From an uncultured Bacillota bacterium (GTDB lineage: Bacteria > Bacillota > Clostridia > Christensenellales > UBA1242): a stretch of DNA of 6,881 nt. Shown here one piece after another: positions 1-6,743 of the stretch; positions within the stretch are counted from its first letter, which is position 1; each line of letters opens with the position of its first letter. Location: the NCBI GenBank assembly GCA_949282835.1, contig CASDQU010000008.1:1-6881 (forward strand), given 5' to 3'. The notes under the pieces were generated by a model. It was not told where the DNA came from. It worked only from the letters and a program-made list of their open reading frames with translations, and ran no database searches. Made by a program: the position numbers and the translations under genes.

Positions 1-854
1 TTTTCTATTTGGTCGCCTCTTGAACATTTTTTTGATAGGGGAATTAATAGCATTGGTTTTTTAAGTGCCAAGAACTCATTGATAGCGCCTGAGCCTGCCC
101 GCGATACAACCAAATCAGCCCAGTCAAGATAGTCGCCCATATTATCGGCATAATCTACCTGTTTGTAACCTTTTTTAACAAGTATATTTTTAAAATTTTT
201 GCCAGTTAGATGTAAAACATTGTACTTTTTGCAAAGTATGTCAATATTTTCTAATATGATATCATTTAAAAACTTAGCACCGCTCGAACCGCCTACTACC
301 AGTAAATTGGATTTGTTTTTATCAAATTGGGATAAGTTTAAATTATTTTTGTTGCCATTTAATATCTTTTTTCGTATAGGTTGACCGGTAAAGATACATT
401 TAGGAGAGGAGATGGCTGTTTTTTCAAAAGAAAGGCACATCACATCGCAGTATTTTAGTATAATTTTATTTGCCAGTCCCATACTCAAATCTGATTCATG
501 GCTTATAACTGGAATTTTAAGCATATGTGCAGCTATTACGACAGGTACAGCTACATATCCTCCTTTAGAGAATACAATATCGGGTTTAATCTTTTTTAAT
601 ATTTTTTTTGCCTCAATGATTGAAAAAAGAAGTTTAAAAGGAATTAAAAAATTTTTAAAGGTGATTTTGCGCACAAGTTTGACCGCTTTTATCATGTGAT
701 AGCTAATATCCTTTTCTTTTGCCAATATTTCCCTTTCCATGCCATCACCACCGATGAAATGCACTTCAAAATCATCGCCAAGATTTTCTCGTACGGCAAG
801 AGCAGGATATACATGCCCAGCAGTTCCGCCACCAGTTAAAACAATTTTTTTCAT
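1..854 (-). CDS. murG: MurG, UDP-GlcNAc:undecaprenyl-PP-MurNAc-pentapeptide GlcNAc transferase (partial, C-terminus off the left edge)
   Basis: MurG adds GlcNAc from UDP-GlcNAc to lipid I, making lipid II on the inner face of the membrane; this is the last cytoplasmic step of peptidoglycan precursor synthesis. The reverse complement is open for 284 codons from ATG at 854 to the window edge. It begins MKKIVLTGGGTAGHVYPALA, which carries the N-terminal glycine-rich loop and His14 of the GT-B fold. Further family motifs follow in order: FSKGGYVAVPV near residue 95, HESDLSMGLANK near 120 (HESD is the Bacillota form), FTGQPIRK near 160, VVGGSSGAK near 190, the C-domain motif SRAGSGAINE ending at Glu260 (probably the nucleotide-sugar ribose ligand, by analogy with E. 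coli Glu269), and CSRGDQIE at the edge. E. coli MurG has 355 residues, so about 70 are missing here. An AGGAG site (859-863) lies a few bases upstream of the ATG. The gene is divergent from the topoisomerase operon, so it heads its own leftward transcript at this end. The identification is firm. Confidence 0.96.
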   Translation of the reverse strand, partial: MKKIVLTGGGTAGHVYPALAVRENLGDDFEVHFIGGDGMEREILAKEKDISYHMIKAVKLVRKITFKNFLIPFKLLFSIIEAKKILKKIKPDIVFSKGGYVAVPVVIAAHMLKIPVISHESDLSMGLANKIILKYCDVMCLSFEKTAISSPKCIFTGQPIRKKILNGNKNNLNLSQFDKNKSNLLVVGGSSGAKFLNDIILENIDILCKKYNVLHLTGKNFKNILVKKGYKQVDYADNMGDYLDWADLVVSRAGSGAINEFLALKKPMLLIPLSKKCSRGDQIE

Positions 855-888
855 TATATCTCCTAAATTATCATACGCAAAACAGGAC

Positions 889-917
889 TTTTTATTACAA
901 GATGCAGATTTAAACAA
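889..917 (-). promoter_or_regulatory. Weak candidate promoter for murG
   Basis: On the minus strand, TTGTTT (917-912) is followed after 17 bp by TAAAAA (894-889), about 35 bp before the murG ATG. The -10 match is poor and the region is very AT-rich, so chance matches are expected. Some promoter must lie between 855 and about 1130, because the neighbouring gene is divergent. This is only the best-spaced pair I could find. Confidence 0.22.
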
Positions 918-1072
918 ATGAATATTTATCTATAAAAATGTATAATTATGCAAAATATTAAATAAAAATGCTCCTTTTGATATTTATTTTGTTTTTCTAA
1001 AATTTTTGAGATTTTATCAAGTCTTTTTCTTAGATACAATGTAAAGTATTTGCGAATTTTGCAAAAAAATAA

Positions 1073-1101
1073 TTGTTTAAAAAAAATAATTATGTTATAC
1101 T
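1073..1101 (+). promoter_or_regulatory. Sigma-A-type extended -10 promoter of the topoisomerase operon
   Basis: TTGTTT at 1073-1078 and TATACT at 1096-1101 are separated by exactly 17 bp, and a TGn extension (1093-1095) sits directly before the -10. Transcription is predicted to start near 1108, giving a leader of about 26 nt that contains the AGGAGA ribosome site (1124-1129). No leader structure or riboswitch fits in so short a leader. Confidence 0.8.
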
Positions 1102-1133
1102 AAAATAGCAAGGATTTTTAAATAGGAGAAGAA

Positions 1134-3086
1134 ATGGCGGAAAAGAATTATGATGCAAAAGATATAGTTGTACTTGAAGGGCTAGAGGCTGTTAGACTTC
1201 GTCCTGGTATGTATATAGGCACAACCGGCTCTAAAGGTATGCATCACCTTCTATGGGAAATTGTAGATAATGCTATTGATGAAATTTCAAATGGCTATGG
1301 TGATACTATAACAATAACACTCAATACTGACGGGTCAGCAACTGTTGAAGATAATGGCAGAGGAATACCTGTTGATAATCATCCAACACTTCACAAGTCA
1401 GGAGTTGAAGTAGTTTATACTACTCTTCATGCAGGCGGCAAGTTTAATACTGACAATTACAAGTTTTCAGGCGGCTTGCATGGCGTTGGCGCATCGGTAA
1501 CAAATGCTCTTTCAAAATGGTGTAATGTTACAGTATACAAGGGCGGGAAGGAGTATTATATAGGCTTTCATTCATATATGGATGAAGATGGTAAAATGCA
1601 TAGCGGTGTAGCGGTAGAGCCTCTTAAGATGATAGGCAAGACCAACAAATCGGGAACAAAAGTTACCTTCTTGCCAGATAGTGATATGTTTGGCAATTTA
1701 AAATTTAATTTTGAAACAATTTGTAATCGCGCTCGCGAACTTGCATTTTTAAACAAAGGGCTCAAAATCAAACTTGTAGACCTTAATAGTGAACGGGATG
1801 AGTTTTATCATTATGAAGGCGGCATAAGCGACTTTGCAAGCTATCTTGTAGAGGGGAAAAATAAGCTCTTTTCAAAGCCAATATATTTTCATGGTGAAGA
1901 CAAAAACTTTGATTTAGAAGTTGCCTTTATTTATACCGATAGCTACACAGAAAGCTCTTTTTCATTTGTAAATAATATTCCTACCATAGAAGGTGGTACA
2001 CATGAAACAGGTTTTAGAAGTGCATTTACTAAAGTGATGAATGAATATGCAAGAAATAGCAGTCTTTTAAAAGACAAAGAGGCAAATTTACTTGGTGAAG
2101 ATTTTAGAGAGGGACTTACCGTTGTACTTAATGTCAAGATGAACAATGTTCAATTTGAAGGACAAACTAAGACCAAACTAGGGAATCCAGAAGCCAAGAC
2201 ACTTGTAGAGGGGATAACGATAAAAGAGTTGTCAACCTTGCTTAAGGATAGAAAAAATTCAACAGCAGCAGAAATTATTGTCAACAAAGCGAAGGGAGCA
2301 GCCAAAGTAAGAGAGGCGGCTAAAAAAGCCAAAGAGCTTACAAGAGCAAAAAACTCAGCTGAAAATTTCAATTTGGTAGGCAAACTTGCGGCAGCCACTT
2401 CTAAAAATAGAGAGAATGCAGAATTATTCATTGTAGAGGGTGACTCGGCAGGAGGGTCTGCTAAACAAGGTAGAGATAGGCGCTTTCAAGCCATCTTACC
2501 TTTGCGCGGAAAACCTCTTAATGCCGAGAAAAAGCGTATCGACCAGGTGCTTGCCAATGAAGAGATTAGAACAATTATTTCAGCTTTAAATACTGGAATA
2601 GGCGAAGATTTTGATTTGTCAAGTTTAAGATATAATAAAGTTATAATTCTAAGCGATGCCGACCAAGATGGTGCTCATATTCGTGCAATTTTACTAACTT
2701 TCTTCTTTAGATATATGCGCGAACTTATTAATGATGGTCATGTATACATTGGGTTGCCACCTTTATATAAAGTATATAAAAAAGATTATACCGAATATGT
2801 CTATTCTGACAATGAGCTGCCACAGGCTATTGCAAGAGCAGGGAGAAATTATAGCCTGCAAAGGTATAAAGGTCTTGGAGAAATGAACCCAGAACAGCTT
2901 TGGGATACTACCATGGACCCAGAAAAGCGCAATTTAATTCAGGTAACAATAGAAGATGCTGCCGAGGCAGAAAAGATGGTGACTACACTTATGGGAGATG
3001 ATATAGAAGCGCGAAAAAAATATATAAATGAATATGCAAATTTTGATAAAGAAGATGAATTTTTGAAAAATTACAAAAAAATATAA
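1134..3086 (+). CDS. gyrB/parE: Type IIA DNA topoisomerase subunit B (DNA gyrase GyrB / topoisomerase IV ParE family)
   Basis: This is the ATP-driven subunit of a type IIA topoisomerase. It pairs with the product of the next gene to pass one DNA duplex through another. The 650 residues cover the whole Gram-positive-type architecture. The GHKL ATPase domain has catalytic Glu42 and Asn46 in WEIVDNAIDE, Asp73 in EDNGRGIP, Lys103 in HAGGKF and the ATP lid GGLHGVG (113-119). The transducer domain carries the QTK loop (Gln344-Lys346). The TOPRIM domain has Glu435 in EGDSAGG and the metal-binding triad Asp508/510/512 in DADQDGAH, and RYKGLGEMNPEQLW follows. The roughly 170-residue insert of proteobacterial GyrB is absent. 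Some motifs look ParE-like (GTKVTF, GEMNPEQLW) and others GyrB-like (QTKTKLGN, GRDRRFQAILPLRGK). The C-terminus ends YANFDKEDEF... rather than with the VKNLDI-type tail of Bacillus GyrB. I cannot settle gyrase against topoisomerase IV from this subunit. AGGAGA precedes the ATG by four bases, and the start aligns with E. coli GyrB numbering. Confidence 0.97.
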   Translation: MAEKNYDAKDIVVLEGLEAVRLRPGMYIGTTGSKGMHHLLWEIVDNAIDEISNGYGDTITITLNTDGSATVEDNGRGIPVDNHPTLHKSGVEVVYTTLHAGGKFNTDNYKFSGGLHGVGASVTNALSKWCNVTVYKGGKEYYIGFHSYMDEDGKMHSGVAVEPLKMIGKTNKSGTKVTFLPDSDMFGNLKFNFETICNRARELAFLNKGLKIKLVDLNSERDEFYHYEGGISDFASYLVEGKNKLFSKPIYFHGEDKNFDLEVAFIYTDSYTESSFSFVNNIPTIEGGTHETGFRSAFTKVMNEYARNSSLLKDKEANLLGEDFREGLTVVLNVKMNNVQFEGQTKTKLGNPEAKTLVEGITIKELSTLLKDRKNSTAAEIIVNKAKGAAKVREAAKKAKELTRAKNSAENFNLVGKLAAATSKNRENAELFIVEGDSAGGSAKQGRDRRFQAILPLRGKPLNAEKKRIDQVLANEEIRTIISALNTGIGEDFDLSSLRYNKVIILSDADQDGAHIRAILLTFFFRYMRELINDGHVYIGLPPLYKVYKKDYTEYVYSDNELPQAIARAGRNYSLQRYKGLGEMNPEQLWDTTMDPEKRNLIQVTIEDAAEAEKMVTTLMGDDIEARKKYINEYANFDKEDEFLKNYKKI

Positions 3087-3122
3087 AATTTTGCTATAAA
3101 AAATCAATAATCAGGAGAAATT

Positions 3123-5600
3123 ATGCAGGAAGAGAATTTTGAACAAGAAAAAATGGAATACGAAAGTGGCAAAATGGAAGAAAACTCTTTAGAGCCTAAC
3201 AATTTAGGGAATGGCGGTGAGAGGGGTATTATTTACAAAAGCATGAGTGAAGTGCTTCATGAGTCAATGATACCTTATACCGAATGTGTCGTTATGGATA
3301 GAGCCTTGCCTAGAGTAGAAGATGGACTTAAGCCAGTTCAACGCAGAATTCTCTATTCAATGCTTGAACTTGGCGTTACACCAGATAAACCTTACAGAAA
3401 ATCTGCTAGAATTGTAGGTGATTGTCTTGGTAAATATCATCCTCATGGTGATAGCTCTGTATATGATGCAATGTGTCGAATGGCACAAGAGTGGGTTCTT
3501 CGTGCACCACTAGTAGATGGACATGGTAACTTTGGCTCTATAGATGGTGATAGTCCTGCAGCTATGAGATATACCGAAACTAGAATGACACCACTGGCAC
3601 TTGAGCTTATGCGAGATCTTGATAAAGATACTGTAAGGTGGAGCTTAAACTTTGATGATACTTTGAAAGAACCTGATATGTTTCCAGGAAGATTTCCAAA
3701 TCTTTTAATAAATGGTGCGAGCGGTATTGCGGTTGGTGTTGCCACCAATATTCCGCCACATAACCTTGGTGAGACCATAGATGGTGTGGTGGCATATATC
3801 GATAATCCAAACATCAAGCTTGAAGCGATGATGAAGATAATAAAAGGTCCAGATTTTCCATCAGGCGGCGAAATTATCGATGAAGAAGGGGGACTAAAGC
3901 AGGCATACAGCACTGGAAAAGGAAAGATAATTATTAGGTCAAAAGTCATGATTGAAAAGAGTGGCGACCGAAGCAGTATTGTTATTACAGAACTTCCTTA
4001 TCAGGTAAACAAAGCTCAGCTGCTTCAAAAAATAGCAGAGTTAAAAGAGCAGAATAAAGATAAACTTGCCTCAATAACCGAAATTAGAGATGAGTCTGAC
4101 AGAAATGGCATGCGGGCTGTGATTAGACTTAAAAAGGAAGCTGATCCAAAGAAGATATTAGAGTATCTTTTTAAAGCTACCAACATGCAAATATCATATA
4201 GTATCAATATGGTAGCGATTGCAGGCGGCAAGCCCAAACTTTTAAGTTTGCTTGAGATAATTTCCTACTATGCACAATATCAAAGAGAAATTATAGTAAG
4301 GCGTACAAAATATGACTTAAATCAAGCAAAAGAGCGGGCGCATATTGTAGAGGGATTGTTGATAGCCATTAAGAATATAGATGAGGTTATTAAAATAATC
4401 AAAAAATCGGCGACAACGACAGAAGCTAAACAGCGGCTGAGAGATAGATTTAATTTGTCAGACCGTCAAGCGCAAGCCATTTTAGATATGCGTCTTGCAA
4501 GACTTGTTCATCTTGAAGTAGACAAACTTGAAGAAGAACTAGCAATGCTTAAGAAAAAAATTGCTGAGTATGAGGCAATTCTTTCTTCAAAGAAGGCACA
4601 ATATGATGTTGTCAAAAAAGAAATTCTTGAAATAAAGAAGGCATATAACACTCCTAGACTTTCAAAAATAGGCAATGATAAGTCGATAACGATTGTTGCT
4701 AGCGAAGAGAATGATGAGAGTGGTAAAAATTTTGTGCTAGCAATATCTGCAGGAAATACCATTAAAAAGGTAACATCAAAAAATTATTCAATGTCACAAA
4801 AAACACTTTCAGATAATTCTACTATAACTGATATTGCAAAGCAAATTGAAAATGTCAGCGGCAGTGATACCATTTTAATTTTCACCAGCCAAGGCAATGC
4901 AATAAAGGTAAATGTAGGTGCGCTTAAAGAATGTAAGTGGAGAGATAAAGGCTTTAGCCTGCTTTCAATAGAAAAATCTACCGTACTCAATGAAATTCCA
5001 GTTTGTATTATGAAAATGCCAAAAGAAGGACAAATTCTTTTTATGACCAAACAAGGCATGGTTAAAAAGAGTGAGGCAAGTGATATAGTTGTAAATAAGT
5101 CATTCTATCAAGTTTGCAAACTTCAAGAGGGAGATGAGGTTATTTCAGTTGAAATTGATAAAATGGGCAAGAGTATATTAATGCTTTCACGAAAAGGCAT
5201 GTCGCTAAATTTTGAAAAGGGCGATATTCCAACTCAAGGTCGTATTTCTGGTGGCGTACGAGGCATCAATTTGGAAGAGGGTGATAGTGTAATTTTTGCA
5301 AGTCAACTTGATTATTCTCATGTGGTAGTTGTAACTGACAATGGCTTTATAAAGAAAATTCCTTGCACTCAATTTGCTCTATCGGCAAGGTATAGAAAGG
5401 GACTAAGATATGTCAATTTTGCAAAAAACTGTCAAAATGTCTTCTATGCTTGCAGTGCAAATGGCAATATAACTTTAGCAGTTGATTTTGGACTTAAGAT
5501 ACTTGCTCTTGATACTAAGAAGCTGCCAGAAAGTGATAGGCTATCAAGTGGCAATGAGATAATTAAGAAGAATTTCTTTACAATTAATAAGATGAACTAA
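3123..5600 (+). CDS. gyrA/parC: Type IIA DNA topoisomerase subunit A (GyrA/ParC family), no canonical GyrA box
   Basis: This is the DNA-cleaving and DNA-binding subunit that works with the preceding gene product. The 825 residues contain, in order: an acidic extension (1-35); the winged-helix/CAP domain with HPHGDSSVYD (106-115) and catalytic Tyr150 in AAMRYTE; the tower, with intercalating Ile210 in ATNIPPHN; a coiled coil of about 370-500 with QAQAILDMRLARL (449-461); and a C-terminal beta-pinwheel of six repeat units beginning near 537, 583, 636, 683, 732 and 772. The positions equivalent to E. coli Ser83 and Asp87 are Ser111 and Asp115, the quinolone-sensitive state. VDGHGNFGSIDGD is gyrase-like, while ALPRVEDGLKPVQRRILY and GDSSVYDAM lean to ParC. 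The first blade lacks a QRRGGKG-type GyrA box; degenerate GRISGGVRGI occurs in blade 4. This fits a topoisomerase IV-like enzyme or a weakly wrapping gyrase. AGGAG (3113-3117) is 5 nt before the ATG, and the 36-nt gap after the B gene has no promoter or terminator, so the two genes are cotranscribed. Confidence 0.96.
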   Translation: MQEENFEQEKMEYESGKMEENSLEPNNLGNGGERGIIYKSMSEVLHESMIPYTECVVMDRALPRVEDGLKPVQRRILYSMLELGVTPDKPYRKSARIVGDCLGKYHPHGDSSVYDAMCRMAQEWVLRAPLVDGHGNFGSIDGDSPAAMRYTETRMTPLALELMRDLDKDTVRWSLNFDDTLKEPDMFPGRFPNLLINGASGIAVGVATNIPPHNLGETIDGVVAYIDNPNIKLEAMMKIIKGPDFPSGGEIIDEEGGLKQAYSTGKGKIIIRSKVMIEKSGDRSSIVITELPYQVNKAQLLQKIAELKEQNKDKLASITEIRDESDRNGMRAVIRLKKEADPKKILEYLFKATNMQISYSINMVAIAGGKPKLLSLLEIISYYAQYQREIIVRRTKYDLNQAKERAHIVEGLLIAIKNIDEVIKIIKKSATTTEAKQRLRDRFNLSDRQAQAILDMRLARLVHLEVDKLEEELAMLKKKIAEYEAILSSKKAQYDVVKKEILEIKKAYNTPRLSKIGNDKSITIVASEENDESGKNFVLAISAGNTIKKVTSKNYSMSQKTLSDNSTITDIAKQIENVSGSDTILIFTSQGNAIKVNVGALKECKWRDKGFSLLSIEKSTVLNEIPVCIMKMPKEGQILFMTKQGMVKKSEASDIVVNKSFYQVCKLQEGDEVISVEIDKMGKSILMLSRKGMSLNFEKGDIPTQGRISGGVRGINLEEGDSVIFASQLDYSHVVVVTDNGFIKKIPCTQFALSARYRKGLRYVNFAKNCQNVFYACSANGNITLAVDFGLKILALDTKKLPESDRLSSGNEIIKKNFFTINKMN

Positions 5601-5603
5601 TTT

Positions 5604-5645
5604 AAAGGCTCAAATTTGATAATTATCAAGCTTGAGCTTTTTATT
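5604..5645 (+). terminator. Rho-independent terminator of the topoisomerase operon
   Basis: The arms AAAGGCTCAA (5604-5613) and TTGAGCTTTT (5632-5641) pair with one G-U. Inside them the palindrome TTGATAATTATCAA (5616-5629) stacks a second stem across a small AT/GC internal loop. A T-rich tract (5638-5645) follows. It begins three bases after the stop codon. Confidence 0.85.
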
Positions 5646-5653
5646 AAATTCAT

Positions 5654-5682
5654 TTGACACTTTTAGCTATATTTGTTAATAT
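5654..5682 (+). promoter_or_regulatory. Sigma-A-type promoter of the lipoprotein gene
   Basis: A perfect -35, TTGACA (5654-5659), is separated by 17 bp from TAATAT (5677-5682), which is preceded by the extended -10 TGT (5674-5676). The predicted start is near 5689, giving a leader of about 45 nt. Lying between the upstream terminator and the lipoprotein gene, it makes that gene an independent unit. Confidence 0.8.
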
Positions 5683-5688
5683 GAATTT

Positions 5689-5720
5689 AGAAAGTAGTTT
5701 ATAAATCAAAATAACTTTCT
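5689..5720 (+). promoter_or_regulatory. Hairpin at the predicted 5' end of the lipoprotein mRNA
   Basis: AGAAAGT (5689-5695) and ACTTTCT (5714-5720) form a perfect 7-bp inverted repeat with an 18-nt loop. The repeat starts at about the predicted first transcribed base and ends just before AAGGAGG (5723-5729). It could be a 5' mRNA-stabilising hairpin or, as DNA, an operator. The stem is short and AT-rich, so chance is possible. Confidence 0.4.
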
Positions 5721-5733
5721 ATAAGGAGGGAAA

Positions 5734-6507
5734 ATGGAAAAATCAAAGACAAGAAGAGTTACTTTAGTAATGTTTATGTGTTTTCTATTGATATTGCCTA
5801 TTGCACTTATCTTGGCAGGTTGCGGTGGCGGTGATGGCATAAAAACTGTTAAAATTAACACTTCAAGCAGACATTATGAGGATATAGAACTTGCAACAAT
5901 GATGCAGGAGATTGCCGAATATGAAGATATGAATATTAGCAAGTTTGAGTTTTCTCAAGAGGCAGAAGTAGACATGCCAGATGGTGACATGACGGCAAAA
6001 ATGTATGGTCAAATAGATTATACTTCAGAAATAGCCAACATGAACATGATAAATATAGAAAAAAATTCAAATTATTACCAAAAAGAAGAAACAAATTATT
6101 ATTTGAGCGATGGATATTTATATTTAGATACCAAAGATGGCAAGACAAAGGTTGCTTCAAATAGTACAACTGCTGAAGGTATAATTAGTACAAGTGTTCC
6201 TGAAATTGGCGATGTTGGAAGTGCTATTAGTCAAATTTATTCTCTTTCTCAACAAGAAGGCTCAAGCCTAATAAGTGAAGTTGCAAGAGAAGAAAATGTT
6301 GTAAAATATCATGTTTATTTTATAATAGAAGAGGGAGATGCAAAAAATGAATTAGAGGTATATCTAATTATGCAAGATGGCAAATTTTATGCCTCACAAA
6401 CCTATTCTCTCATGTTTTCAACAGAAGGCTCAATGCTCATGAAAACGACTATGAAAGCTTATGATGGCGACATTAAATTACCATCACTTGAAGGATATAT
6501 AGAATAA
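5734..6507 (+). CDS. Putative exported lipoprotein of unknown function
   Basis: I do not recognise a named family. The N-terminus is a clear lipoprotein signal: basic KSKTRR (3-8), a hydrophobic core of about 9-27, and the lipobox LAGC with Cys30 as the expected lipidated residue, followed by a Gly-rich linker GGGDG. The mature part (about 228 residues) is polar and acidic with alternating, probably beta-rich stretches such as KFEFSQEAEVDM, NYYLSDGYLYLDTKDGKTKV, VVKYHVYFIIEE and NELEVYLIMQDGKFYASQTY, and it ends IKLPSLEGYIE. This pattern resembles LolA/LppX-like curved-sheet lipoproteins of Bacillota, which is an inference from pattern only. It should sit on the outer face of the cytoplasmic membrane. 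The start is fixed by a full AAGGAGG ribosome site (5723-5729) 4 nt upstream and by the signal peptide. The gene has its own promoter and a terminator 33 bases downstream, so it is monocistronic. Confidence 0.85.
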   Translation: MEKSKTRRVTLVMFMCFLLILPIALILAGCGGGDGIKTVKINTSSRHYEDIELATMMQEIAEYEDMNISKFEFSQEAEVDMPDGDMTAKMYGQIDYTSEIANMNMINIEKNSNYYQKEETNYYLSDGYLYLDTKDGKTKVASNSTTAEGIISTSVPEIGDVGSAISQIYSLSQQEGSSLISEVAREENVVKYHVYFIIEEGDAKNELEVYLIMQDGKFYASQTYSLMFSTEGSMLMKTTMKAYDGDIKLPSLEGYIE

Positions 6508-6540
6508 AACGGAATAATATAGAAGATAAGAGGGGCAAAT

Positions 6541-6570
6541 AAAATCTCATAGCAAAAGCTGTGAGATTTT
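6541..6570 (+). terminator. Terminator after the lipoprotein gene, probably bidirectional
   Basis: AAAATCTCATAGC (6541-6553) pairs over 13 positions with GCTGTGAGATTTT (6558-6570), with one U-G pair and loop AAAA. On the plus strand the four T's belong to the stem and are followed by C. On the minus strand the stem is followed by TTTTATTTG, so it could also stop leftward transcription. Confidence 0.78.
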
Positions 6571-6721
6571 CAGACTGTTGAAAAAGGGCGCGACCGAAAA
6601 TTTAATAAAAATTTTCTTGCTGCGTTTACTGAAAAACACCTAAAAACAGTCATTTAGGGGAACTAAACTCCTGCTTTTAGGCATTTTTCGAGCCTTGCAT
6701 CGCTTGTTTTTGAACAGTCTG
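6571..6721. repeat. 151-bp inverted-repeat element (MITE-like or structured RNA element)
   Basis: The ends CAGACTGTTGAAAAA (6571-6585) and TTTTTGAACAGTCTG (6707-6721) are inverted repeats matching at 14 of 15 positions. Inside are a perfect 8-bp hairpin GAAAATTT/AAATTTTC (6596-6603 and 6609-6616, loop AATAA) and a larger imperfect hairpin, arms 6631-6649 and 6671-6689 (16 of 19 paired), capped by TTTAG/CTAAA (6654-6658 and 6664-6668). No ORF or transposase is present. GC-richer patches such as GGGCGCGACCG contrast with the surrounding AT-rich DNA. I see no convincing target-site duplication: the flanks are ...GATTTT and ATTTAT.... A non-autonomous miniature element is my preferred reading. 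With only one copy in view, its repetitive nature is inferred from the terminal symmetry. Confidence 0.6.
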
Positions 6722-6743
6722 ATTTATTTATCTACAAGCTAAG

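Noticed and set aside
412..699. Plus-strand ORF of 95 codons, with smaller ones at 199-384 and 739-921
   Set aside because: They lie antisense to murG, whose reading frame carries the full set of family motifs. The translations are low-complexity and no independent expression signals support them.
855..1133. Replication origin or DnaA boxes near the topoisomerase genes
   Set aside because: I found no TTATCCACA-type boxes, and dnaA, dnaN and recF are absent, so gyrB-like identity alone does not indicate oriC.
3443..3949. Minus-strand ORF of 168 codons inside the A-subunit gene
   Set aside because: It is a shadow frame opposite the highly conserved cleavage domain, with no ribosome site and no recognisable domain. 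The other minus-strand frames within 1568-5059 and 5936-6169 are rejected for the same reason.
6565..6726. Target-site duplication GATTTT / GATTTA flanking the element
   Set aside because: The match is imperfect and partly overlaps the terminal repeat. In AT-rich DNA it is not distinguishable from chance.
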